DNA of 6,539 nt from Gammaproteobacteria bacterium (GTDB lineage: Bacteria > Pseudomonadota > Gammaproteobacteria > GCA-001735895). The position numbers and the translations under genes were made by a program. Below are positions 1 to 5,802 of the stretch, in pieces (position 1 is the first letter of the stretch; each line of letters starts with the position of its first letter). The stretch spans positions 1-6,539 of the forward strand of contig JAOTUD010000168.1 in assembly GCA_029864065.1 (NCBI GenBank), in the 5' to 3' direction. The notes below the pieces were generated by a model that was not told the DNA's origin, ran no database searches, and was given only the letters and a program-made list of their open reading frames with translations.

Positions 1-2
1 AT

Positions 3-86
3 GCAAAATCCGGTATGAACATAATCGCCCCAGCAGCTTCACCCGAAAAGGTTTTATCCGATTTACCTGTAAGGAGCTATTCGTGA
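3..86 (+). CDS. Possible C-terminal tail of an upstream gene (partial, hypothetical)
   Basis: The frame beginning at position 3 is open from the left edge to a TGA at 84-86, about 27 residues ending in DLPVRSYS. This TGA overlaps the GTG start of the next gene as GTGA, a typical arrangement for translationally coupled genes. If the frame is real, it is the end of an upstream gene in the same operon. The stretch is too short to recognise a family, and an open frame of this length is common by chance in GC-rich DNA. It could equally be untranslated leader. Confidence is low. Confidence 0.25.
   Translation, partial: AKSGMNIIAPAASPEKVLSDLPVRSYS
71..76 (+). promoter_or_regulatory. Ribosome binding site that fixes a GTG start
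   Basis: AAGGAG lies six bases before the GTG at 83. The dehydrogenase frame is open to the left window edge without an upstream ATG. This strong Shine-Dalgarno sequence, together with the MDR fold starting at MKGL, is what decides the start codon. Confidence 0.75.
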
Positions 87-1114
87 AAGGCTTAACTTTA
101 CTCAGGAACGGCACCACCGAAGATCTCGAGGTCCGCGACGATCTTGCCATCCCGTTTTTCGGCGATGACGAAGTCCTCGTCAAGGTGTCCGCTTCGACGC
201 TGAACCGGGTCGACCAGGTGCTCATCCGCGGTTACCCGGGCCTTGCGCTGAACTTCCCCCAGGTGCTCGGTGCCGACATTGCCGGCGAGATCGCGGAAAT
301 GGGTAAAAACGTCTCAGGCTGGAAACGGGGCGACAAGGTGAGTGTCTACCCACTCGTCGCCTGTCAGCAATGCGCGCTCTGCCAGGAGGGAAAACCGAAC
401 CTCTGCGAACACTTCAATTACTTCGGCATGCATCGTCCGGGCGGTTACGCGGAATACGTGCCGGTGCCTGCCAGAAACCTGGCAAGCCTGCCCGCGGGCG
501 TCGATGCGGCCGCGGCCGCATCGATCGGCGTGGCCGGTATCACCGCGCTGCATGCGCTGAATATGAACAACGACCTGAAACCTGGTTCCAGCCTCATGAT
601 ATGGGGAGCCACCGGGGGAGTCGGGACGCTGATGATTCAACTGGCCAAGCTGCGTGGCCTCGAGGTCATCGCGACGACACGCCAGCAGGACCAGGCCGAG
701 ACCCTGGGGAGGCTCGGCGCAGACCACATACTGGATTCGAACGATGAGAAGATCATGGAAAAGGTGGGTGCGTTGTACCCATCGGGCGTCGATCAGGTCA
801 TCGATTATGTCGGGCCGGCCACATTCCCGACCTCTTTTCAACTGCTAAAAAAAGGGGGGACAATGACCCTCTGCGGGATCCTGACCGGCATGGAAACAAC
901 GCTCAGCATCCACCAGACCTATTTCCGGCATCTGCGCATCCAGGGCGTATACCTCGGGACGGAACAGGAATACCATGAGTTGCTGGCATTGCTCGCGGCG
1001 AAATCGATCACGGTGCCGATAGCGGCGCGTCATCCGCTCTCGACCGGCAAGCAGGCCCTGCAAGACTTCGGCCACAAGAACCATCTCGGCAAGGTCATCA
1101 TCGAGGCTTCCTGA
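83..1114 (+). CDS. Medium-chain alcohol dehydrogenase/quinone reductase-like protein with structural zinc only
   Basis: A 343-residue cytoplasmic oxidoreductase of the zinc-type MDR superfamily. The N-terminal GroES-like catalytic domain spans roughly residues 1-130 and the Rossmann NAD(P)-binding domain roughly 135-290, with the glycine motif GATGGVG at 175-181. Cys94, Cys97, Cys100 and Cys108 form the classic structural-zinc cluster. The catalytic-zinc positions are not standard: the Cys near residue 41 is Asn (STLNRVD) and the usual GHE is GAD at 63-65. This pattern is seen in zinc-free quinone/enoyl reductase-like MDR members, so reduction of an alpha,beta-unsaturated carbonyl or quinone is more likely than alcohol oxidation. 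Substrate is unknown. The start is GTG with a strong AAGGAG. No neighbour on the same strand within 480 bases suggests a pathway. Confidence 0.88.
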   Translation: MKGLTLLRNGTTEDLEVRDDLAIPFFGDDEVLVKVSASTLNRVDQVLIRGYPGLALNFPQVLGADIAGEIAEMGKNVSGWKRGDKVSVYPLVACQQCALCQEGKPNLCEHFNYFGMHRPGGYAEYVPVPARNLASLPAGVDAAAAASIGVAGITALHALNMNNDLKPGSSLMIWGATGGVGTLMIQLAKLRGLEVIATTRQQDQAETLGRLGADHILDSNDEKIMEKVGALYPSGVDQVIDYVGPATFPTSFQLLKKGGTMTLCGILTGMETTLSIHQTYFRHLRIQGVYLGTEQEYHELLALLAAKSITVPIAARHPLSTGKQALQDFGHKNHLGKVIIEAS

Positions 1115-1155
1115 CTCTCCCCTGCGCTCGGAATTCAAGTTTCATCGGGCCGTAA

Positions 1156-1449
1156 ATTCACCTGCCTTTTGCCACCACTCGATGCCTGAACCGCTACAGC
1201 AGTGTCACGCTTACCCATGACCACGCAGAGATTGACCGATACCTCGATTCGCTTGAACGAGAAATCGGGCTGATCGTTGACATGATAGGCACATCACGCC
1301 AGGTCAAACAGCTGCATATCGGTGGCGGATCGCCGAACTATCTTAACGATTTCCAGACAGGAAGGCTGTCGAGTATCCTGGAAAACTCTTGCAGACTGGG
1401 CGCGTCGAGCGAGGTGTCGGTTATGAAAGCCAGCGCAGCGGATCGATAA
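1156..1449 (+). pseudogene. hemN: Decayed hemN fragment (oxygen-independent coproporphyrinogen III dehydrogenase)
   Basis: One frame from IHLPF at 1156 to a TAA at 1447-1449 matches from memory, nearly without gaps, the radical-SAM core of HemN: VHIPF, then the Cys-rich loop, VTxxxxxxxxYLDxLxxEI, and QLHxGGGTPxYL. Here these read IHLPF, VTLTHDHAEIDRYLDSLEREI and QLHIGGGSPNYL. Of the four cysteines in the CxxxCxxCxC region only the second survives (TGC at 1183-1185); the others read Ala, Arg and Ser. A TAA at 1153-1155 sits where HemN has the Tyr of LYVHIPF. Upstream and downstream parts of the roughly 450-residue protein are missing. After the stop a second frame reads IDNLGIGTTSRI (from 1442), loosely like a later HemN segment, but that match is weak. 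Such a product could not bind the 4Fe-4S cluster, so this is a gene relic. A short diverged paralogue is the less likely alternative. Confidence 0.72.
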
Positions 1450-1537
1450 CCTCGGCATCGGCACGACTTCCAGGATCTGGCCTTTTTCCCGCGCAGGCAC
1501 CATGGCGGGCTTGATTAATGCATTGATCTATGCAAAC

Positions 1538-1543
1538 TATACT
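1538..1543 (+). promoter_or_regulatory. Candidate -10 element for trpBA
   Basis: TATACT differs from the sigma-70 consensus TATAAT at one base and lies in the AT-rich stretch 59-54 bases before trpB. The best-placed -35 candidate, TTAATG at 1515-1520 with 17-bp spacing, is poor, so the promoter may be weak or activator-dependent. It is supported by position and composition only. Confidence 0.4.
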
Positions 1544-1555
1544 AAACCGTTTAGT
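1541..1555 (+). promoter_or_regulatory. Perfect 15-nt palindrome, candidate repressor operator upstream of trpB
   Basis: ACTAAACCGTTTAGT has two exact 7-base arms (ACTAAAC / GTTTAGT) around one central base. It overlaps the TATACT hexamer by three bases and covers the expected transcription start, so a bound protein would block the promoter. Its size and symmetry fit a TetR-family operator. It resembles the TrpR operator core (ACTA, six bases, TAGT), but the ACTA and TAGT half-sites here are seven bases apart and lack CTAG, so TrpR is not a good fit. No regulator gene is in the window. Confidence 0.5.
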
Positions 1556-1586
1556 TAATACCTTTAAAACAACGCGTTCTGCGCCC

Positions 1587-1591
1587 GGAGG
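1587..1591 (+). promoter_or_regulatory. trpB ribosome binding site
   Basis: GGAGG, five bases before the ATG at 1597. It supports this start, which also gives the normal TrpB N-terminus (NGYFGEFGGRFVPE). Confidence 0.75.
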
Positions 1592-1596
1592 CCACG

Positions 1597-2856
1597 ATGA
1601 TTCGCAGCGACAATGGTTATTTTGGTGAATTCGGCGGACGCTTCGTCCCCGAAATCCTGTTGCCAGCCCTGACCGAACTCGAAGACCTGTTCTTCAGCCT
1701 GCGCGACGATCCGGCTTTCTGGCAGGAGTACGTCACGCTGTGCCAGGAGTTCAGCGGGCGTCCGACGCCGCTGACGCCGTTGCGACGCCTGTCCGGGCAG
1801 CTGGGCGGCGCGCAAATCTGGCTCAAGCGCGAGGACCTCAATCATTCGGGTGCGCATAAAATCAATAACGTGCTGGGCCAGGGACTGCTGGTTCAGCGCA
1901 TGGACAAAAAGCGCGTAATTGCCGAAACCGGGGCCGGTCAGCACGGCCTTGCGACCGCGATCATGGCCGCGCGCCTCGGGCTCGAGGCAACCATTTACAT
2001 GGGCGCCGAGGATATCGAACGGCAGTATTCCAACGTGTTCTGGATGCGCCAGCTCGGCTCCAACGTGGTCGCTGTCGAAACCGGCGCGAAAACACTCAAG
2101 GAAGCGCTGGACGAGGCGCTGCGCGACTGGGCGGCATCGGTTGAAACGACCCATTACGTACTCGGCACCGCCTGCGGGCCGGCGCCCTTCCCGGAGCTGG
2201 TTTCGTACTTCCAGGGTATTATCAGCGATGAAATCAAGGAGCAGTCGATGCGCCAGATGGGGCGTCTGCCCGATGAAATCGTCGCCTGCGTCGGCGGCGG
2301 CTCGAACGCGATGGGCGCCTTCGGCGCGTTTCTCGACGACCACGAGGTAGCCCTGGTTGGCATCGAGGCCGGGGGTATCAGTTTCGAAGACGGCAAGCAC
2401 TCGGTACGCCTGTCGCATAACACCGGCGAGACCGGCATCGCACAGGGATACAAGACACTTTTCCTGCAAAACGCCGACGGTCAGCTCGGCGATACGCACA
2501 GCATCGCCGCCGGGCTCGATTACGTTGGGGTGTCGCCGATACTGGCCTACCTGTCGCAACAGGGTCGTGTCATTCCGGAATCCGCCACCGACGACGAGGT
2601 AACCGAGGCGTTCAGCCTGTTGATGAAAACCGAGGGCATCATCCCCGCGCTCGAATCGGCCCATGGCCTTGCCGGCGGTTTCAAGCGCGCAATGCAGATG
2701 CGACCGGATCAAAATGTCGTCATCAACCTGAGCGGACGCGGTGACAAGGACATCTTCAACATCGCGCGCGCCTTTCCACAGCGCGAATGGACCGGGTTCC
2801 TGCAGCGCGAAGCCGCCCGCTCGACCGAGTTACTGGCCCAGAAAAGAGGACACTGA
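1597..2856 (+). CDS. trpB: Tryptophan synthase beta chain, TrpB1 type, divergent
   Basis: A PLP enzyme of 419 residues that condenses indole with L-serine to give tryptophan in the cytoplasm, in an alpha2-beta2 complex with TrpA. The PLP lysine is Lys88 in SGAHKINN and the catalytic Glu is Glu110 in AETGAGQHG. The PLP phosphate loop GGGSNA is at 233-238, the monovalent-cation/closure Asp of AGLD is Asp308, and Glu353 and Ser379 (LSGRGDKD) are present. Lys168, the partner of the alpha-subunit Asp48, is kept. Several usually invariant positions differ. GPHPFP is GPAPFP (194-199), the SVGPxHA stretch after AGLD reads GVSPILA (311-317), and the tunnel pair Tyr279/Phe280 of Salmonella corresponds to Ala282/Gln283. 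About 20 extra residues follow the usual C-terminus. It is co-transcribed with trpA. Catalysis is likely intact; indole channelling may be altered. Confidence 0.96.
   Translation: MIRSDNGYFGEFGGRFVPEILLPALTELEDLFFSLRDDPAFWQEYVTLCQEFSGRPTPLTPLRRLSGQLGGAQIWLKREDLNHSGAHKINNVLGQGLLVQRMDKKRVIAETGAGQHGLATAIMAARLGLEATIYMGAEDIERQYSNVFWMRQLGSNVVAVETGAKTLKEALDEALRDWAASVETTHYVLGTACGPAPFPELVSYFQGIISDEIKEQSMRQMGRLPDEIVACVGGGSNAMGAFGAFLDDHEVALVGIEAGGISFEDGKHSVRLSHNTGETGIAQGYKTLFLQNADGQLGDTHSIAAGLDYVGVSPILAYLSQQGRVIPESATDDEVTEAFSLLMKTEGIIPALESAHGLAGGFKRAMQMRPDQNVVINLSGRGDKDIFNIARAFPQREWTGFLQREAARSTELLAQKRGH
2844..2850 (+). promoter_or_regulatory. trpA ribosome binding site inside the end of trpB
   Basis: AAGAGGA lies eight bases before the ATG at 2859 and within the last codons of trpB. 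It selects this ATG over an in-frame ATG at 2787, which would put 24 unrelated residues in front of TrpA. Confidence 0.7.
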
Positions 2857-2858
2857 AC

Positions 2859-3623
2859 ATGTTCCCAGCACAATTCGACAAACTGCAAATCATGTCGCAT
2901 GCCGTGGTTGGCTTTCCCAGCCTCGAGGAAAACGAAAAAGCGATCACAGGACTTGCCGACGCCGGTGTGAAACTGATCGAGCTGCAGGTCCCTTTCAGCG
3001 ACCCGGTCGCGGATGGCCATACGCTGGTCAACGCCTGCTACGAGGCGCTCAAACACGGCGGCTCGGTCAGGGCGATGCTGGACCTGGCAACGAAGGTCTG
3101 CGCCCGTCACCCCGAGGTGACTTTTGTCCTGATGAGCTACCTGAATCCGCTTTACCGCTTTGGTCTCGAGGACCTGTTCGAACAGGCCGTGGCGGCCGGC
3201 ATCAAGGGCATGATCGTGCCCGACTGGCCGGTCGAGGAAATCGAGCCCTGGTTGCCGAAACTCGACGCGCTGGGGCTGGCGCCGATCCTGATGGTAACGC
3301 CCAACACCGCGCCGCAACGCGTCGAAAAAATCGCACGCGCAGCGCGCGGCATGGTTTACGTGGTCTCGCGCATGGGGGTTACCGGCCACGAAACGCAGTG
3401 GGGTGAAAAATTTCAGAATTACATCGCCGAGATCCGCAAGCACACCGACCTGCCGCTCGCGGTCGGCTTCGGCGTGCGCACCAGCGATGACCTCGCCGCG
3501 CTGAACGGCAAGGCCGAGGTTGCCGCCTTCTGCTCGCAATACATCGAATGGCAGCGCGACGACGGCAGCGAAGTCGCAGCGGCCAAGATGAAATCGATCG
3601 TCCAGACCATCGCCGCGGCCTAG
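2859..3623 (+). CDS. trpA: Tryptophan synthase alpha chain, divergent
   Basis: A TIM-barrel lyase of 254 residues that cleaves indole-3-glycerol phosphate to indole and glyceraldehyde 3-phosphate, passing indole to TrpB. The catalytic pair is Glu41 (IELQVPF) and Asp52 (DPVADG), matching Salmonella Glu49 and Asp60 with a constant offset of eight. Thr175 of the active-site loop (SRMGVTG) matches Thr183, and Asp48 can pair with TrpB Lys168. The GFG phosphate motif is at 203-205. Differences from the standard enzyme include ELG to ELQ, ADGPTI to ADGHTL, PDLP to PDWP, and the second phosphate-binding loop: the usual GSA reads CSQ at 225-227. The protein is slightly short (about 268 is usual), mainly at the N-terminus. 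The start two bases after the trpB stop points to translational coupling. Confidence 0.95.
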   Translation: MFPAQFDKLQIMSHAVVGFPSLEENEKAITGLADAGVKLIELQVPFSDPVADGHTLVNACYEALKHGGSVRAMLDLATKVCARHPEVTFVLMSYLNPLYRFGLEDLFEQAVAAGIKGMIVPDWPVEEIEPWLPKLDALGLAPILMVTPNTAPQRVEKIARAARGMVYVVSRMGVTGHETQWGEKFQNYIAEIRKHTDLPLAVGFGVRTSDDLAALNGKAEVAAFCSQYIEWQRDDGSEVAAAKMKSIVQTIAAA

Positions 3624-3628
3624 TCGGC

Positions 3629-3657
3629 GAGTCCGGGAAACTTCCTGCCCGCGACTC
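3629..3657 (+). other. Stem-loop between trpA and the DUF3301 gene
   Basis: GAGTCCGGG (3629-3637) can pair with CCCG-C-GACTC (3648-3657), giving nine base pairs with one bulged C and a ten-base loop. No T-run follows, so it is not a clear intrinsic terminator. It could be a 3' stabilising or weakly attenuating hairpin that makes the downstream gene less expressed than trpBA, or it may have no function. Confidence 0.4.
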
Positions 3658-3673
3658 CATGGGATGATCCCGG

Positions 3674-3997
3674 ATGTTCGGCTTCGACAAGCTGTTATGG
3701 CTGGTACTGGCCGCAATGCTCGCCCTCTACTGGTGGCAGAGCGGCTTGTACAAGGGCAGGGCCCGCGACCTGGCGACCGCACACTGCCGGCAGCTGGGTT
3801 TACAGCTACTCGATCAAAGCATGGTCATCGTCGGTTTCTGGCCGGTGCGCGCCGCCGGACGGCTGGTGTTCCGGCGCAGCTACCAGTTCGAGTTTGCGTC
3901 GACCGGCGATCGACGCTACCAGGGGCGGCTGGTCATGGAGGGCACGAACCTGAAATCGATCAGCCTGGAAGCCTACAAGCTCCCCGATTCCGAATGA
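3674..3997 (+). CDS. DUF3301 family small membrane-anchored protein
   Basis: 107 residues with one hydrophobic segment (about residues 7-21, LLWLVLAAMLALYWW) followed by a basic stretch and a soluble domain. The pattern of a Cys in ATAHCRQLGLQLLDQ (34-48), then RSYQFEFASTGD and RYQGRLVMEG, then a final LEAYKLP, fits the DUF3301 family as I remember it. The family has no established function; it is probably tethered to the inner membrane with the domain in the cytoplasm. The gene begins 50 bases after trpA beyond a stem-loop and lacks a strong Shine-Dalgarno sequence, so it may depend partly on read-through from trpBA. A frame at 3664 that overlaps it lacks such features and was set aside. Confidence 0.82.
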   Translation: MFGFDKLLWLVLAAMLALYWWQSGLYKGRARDLATAHCRQLGLQLLDQSMVIVGFWPVRAAGRLVFRRSYQFEFASTGDRRYQGRLVMEGTNLKSISLEAYKLPDSE

Positions 3998-4053
3998 CCG
4001 TGCGTAGTGACTTTTTGTGAAATATTATTAAGTATCCGTTCAGCTTTTTTGTC

Positions 4054-4059
4054 TATACT
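4054..4059 (+). promoter_or_regulatory. Candidate -10 element for the OmpA-like lipoprotein gene
   Basis: TATACT sits in the only strongly AT-rich stretch between the two neighbouring genes (about 4010-4060), 54 bases before the ATG. No convincing -35 hexamer is at the right distance. It suggests a separate promoter for the lipoprotein gene. Confidence 0.35.
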
Positions 4060-4107
4060 CCGCTTTCTGTCTGACCCACGAACCGATTTACTCACCGGAA
4101 CAAAAAA

Positions 4108-4788
4108 ATGAAAAACTTGCTCATCATGATTATCATTACAAGCCTCGGCATGCTGTCGGCTTGCGAAACCTTCGACGCCTACACCGGCGAGAAGAAAGTT
4201 TCCAGCACCGCGAAGGGCGCGGGTATCGGCGCCGGTGTCGGCGCGGTTATCGCCTACCTCAAAAACAAGGACGAGCCCAGCAAGGAGCGCAAGAAGAAGA
4301 TGCTGCAGGCGGCCGGTATCGGCGCGGTCGCCGGTGGGGGCATCGGTTACTACATGGACAGCCAGGAAGCCAAGCTCAGGAAAACGCTGCGCGAGAGCGG
4401 CGTCAGCGTCGAGCGCGATGGCGACAACATCAACCTGATCATGCCGGGCAACATTACCTTCGTTACCGCGGGTCATGACCTGAACGCTGATTTCAATCAA
4501 GTCCTGGATTCGGTTATCCTCGTATTACAGGAATTCAACCAGACCATCATCGTCGTCGCCGGGCACACCGATAGCAGGGGTTCGACCGAGTATAACCAGG
4601 GCCTGTCGGAGCGCCGCGCCAATTCGGTGGCCCAATATCTGCTGGCAAAAGGCGTCGTCGCTGCGCGTATCGAATCCGTCGGCTTCGGCGAAAACCATCC
4701 GATTGCAGATAATTCCACCGAGGAAGGCAGAAGCCTGAACCGCCGCGTCGAGTTATCACTGGTGCCGATTACGATAAACACCCTGTAG
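4108..4788 (+). CDS. Glycine-zipper OmpA-domain lipoprotein, YiaD-like
   Basis: 226 residues. A short signal peptide ends in the lipobox LSAC (16-19), so the mature protein starts at lipidated Cys19. Glu20 follows instead of Asp, which favours transport to the outer membrane. Two glycine-zipper segments (about 37-49, GAGIGAGVGAVIA, and 69-81, AAGIGAVAGGGIG) flank a lysine-rich linker. The C-terminal OmpA domain (about 110-220) carries the peptidoglycan-binding residues Asp155 in GHTDSRGS and Arg170 in GLSERRA, spaced 15 apart as in E. coli OmpA. The expected role is a link between the outer membrane and peptidoglycan. The domain order and length resemble E. coli YiaD (about 219 residues). The start is preceded by a weak GGAA and an A-run, but the lipoprotein signal fixes it. 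It appears to be a single-gene unit. Confidence 0.93.
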   Translation: MKNLLIMIIITSLGMLSACETFDAYTGEKKVSSTAKGAGIGAGVGAVIAYLKNKDEPSKERKKKMLQAAGIGAVAGGGIGYYMDSQEAKLRKTLRESGVSVERDGDNINLIMPGNITFVTAGHDLNADFNQVLDSVILVLQEFNQTIIVVAGHTDSRGSTEYNQGLSERRANSVAQYLLAKGVVAARIESVGFGENHPIADNSTEEGRSLNRRVELSLVPITINTL

Positions 4789-4818
4789 GGCAAAACCGCA
4801 ATTGGCTCCGGGTTCGCG

Positions 4819-5802
4819 TCAAATCAGCGATTTAAGTTCCTGCGCCATCTCGAAAGCGCTCAGGTAGGCCGCTTCGACGCGACCCTGGATACACCAGTCG
4901 CCGATTGCGGCGAGGTGCTGGTCCCGGTCTATAAAGAAATGCTCGCCGGCCTGCTTTTCTATGTTGGCGTAGCGCCAGCGATGCAGCGCAACGTGGTCTG
5001 CCGGTGGCAGGTCGTAATTCATGACCCGCGCCAATTCGGCGCGTAAATACGCACTGACCGCCTCCGCCTCGGCCTCAATATTTTCATCGGCCCAGCGATT
5101 GGTCGAGTGTACCAGCAGGGTGTAGCGATCAGGCCTGCCCGGCTTACTGCTGTCGTTCGATATCCAGCTGATATCGGCGCCGCCGACGAATGCTGCCTGC
5201 CAGCCGACATCCAGCGGCCTGGTAAAACCGAGCATCAACGAGTAGCAGCCGAGCATTTTCCTGCCCGCGACAGCCGCGATTGCGGCAAAGGACTCCGGCA
5301 GCAATGCGCACGCCTGCTGCGCCGGGATCGCGCTGATTACCCAGTCGAACTCGCCCAGGCTGACCCGGTTCTGATCCAGCAGCCGCCAGCGCAGGCCGTC
5401 CCGGAAGATCGCGGTTACCCGGGTCTCGAGCGCGATATCGAGCCCTTCCGTCATTCTTTTTGCCAGCGCACTCATACCCGGAACAGCGACATAGTGCGCC
5501 GGCCCGTCGCGCCATGAACGCCCCGAGACAATCCTGCCAGCGTCGATCTCGACGAAGTCGGCGTCCCATCGGGCCACGTCCCCCGCATCGATGCAGGGTT
5601 CGAGAAAACGCTCGAAATGTTTGGACCGGACGCTGAAAAACTGCGCGCCGTGGTCGAACTGGTAAGGTTCGGCGCGGCGCGTCGCCATGCGGCCGCCGCT
5701 GCCGCTCGATTTTTCGAATACCGCGACCTCGGCCAGCCCGCGCAGTTGGCGCGCAAGCGTCAGCCCGGCCAGGCCCGCACCGATGACGGCGACGCGCTTC
5801 AT
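4819..5802 (-). CDS. Renalase-like FAD/NAD(P)-dependent amine oxidoreductase
   Basis: 327 residues, flavoprotein fold. The N-terminal dinucleotide motif GAGLAG (8-13) lies in VAVIGAGLAGLTLA; Glu30 ends the second strand (VAVFEK) for the FAD ribose, followed by GGRMATRR (36-43) and FDHGAQFFSVRS (49-60). Near the C-terminus, AAIGDWCIQGRVEAAYLSA (298-316) is the usual FAD-contacting segment of this family. Together these match predicted NAD/FAD-dependent oxidoreductases related to renalase and the amine oxidases. The bacterial substrate is unknown, and no signal peptide is seen, so it is probably cytoplasmic. The start is ATG at 5802, whose first bases overlap the stop of the transporter gene (ATGA), implying translational coupling. 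The same frame stays open about 600 bases further upstream, but that part is only a shadow of the transporter gene and should not be added. Confidence 0.9.
   Translation of the reverse strand: MKRVAVIGAGLAGLTLARQLRGLAEVAVFEKSSGSGGRMATRRAEPYQFDHGAQFFSVRSKHFERFLEPCIDAGDVARWDADFVEIDAGRIVSGRSWRDGPAHYVAVPGMSALAKRMTEGLDIALETRVTAIFRDGLRWRLLDQNRVSLGEFDWVISAIPAQQACALLPESFAAIAAVAGRKMLGCYSLMLGFTRPLDVGWQAAFVGGADISWISNDSSKPGRPDRYTLLVHSTNRWADENIEAEAEAVSAYLRAELARVMNYDLPPADHVALHRWRYANIEKQAGEHFFIDRDQHLAAIGDWCIQGRVEAAYLSAFEMAQELKSLI
5799..5802 (-). other. ATGA stop/start overlap
   Basis: On the minus strand the transporter's TGA and the oxidoreductase's ATG share bases as ATGA. No strong Shine-Dalgarno lies ahead of the ATG (only GGTGG-like bases), so translation of the second gene probably depends on ribosomes finishing the first. 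Confidence 0.8.

Larger units (their letters stand above)
1115..1596. other. Gene-free stretch between the dehydrogenase and trpB
   Basis: About 480 bases without an intact gene. They hold the hemN relic (about 1156-1449), then an AT-rich promoter region from about 1511. That region has an imperfect 14-base palindrome ATTAATGCATTGAT (1514-1527), the TATACT hexamer, the 15-nt palindrome at 1541-1555 and the trpB Shine-Dalgarno sequence. I see no clear intrinsic terminator after the dehydrogenase gene. Confidence 0.7.

Noticed and set aside
314..841. Antisense and alternate-frame ORFs inside the dehydrogenase gene
   Set aside because: They overlap a well-supported MDR frame and have compositions typical of shadow frames.
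1294..1503. Minus-strand 69-codon frame in the gap before trpB
   Set aside because: It lies opposite the hemN relic, has no recognisable domain and no visible ribosome binding site.
1541..1555. TrpR operator
   Set aside because: The spacing between the ACTA and TAGT half-sites is seven bases instead of six and the CTAG cores are missing.
1564..2712. Long antisense open frame (382 codons) opposite trpB
   Set aside because: It lies entirely over a clear trpB coding frame, its translation is rich in Arg, His and Ala with no recognisable domain, and such mirror frames are expected from GC-biased codon use.
2787..2858. Earlier ATG for trpA (24 extra residues)
   Set aside because: The extension overlaps trpB and is not TrpA-like. 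The ATG at 2859 has a well-spaced AAGAGGA and gives a normal N-terminus.
2709..3782. Antisense open frame (357 codons) opposite trpA
   Set aside because: Same reason: it mirrors the trpA codons, shows no domain, and runs across the intergenic stretch into the DUF3301 gene.
4789..4818. Bidirectional terminator between the convergent genes
   Set aside because: Only a weak pairing (AACC with GGTT) is visible and there is no T-run on either strand.
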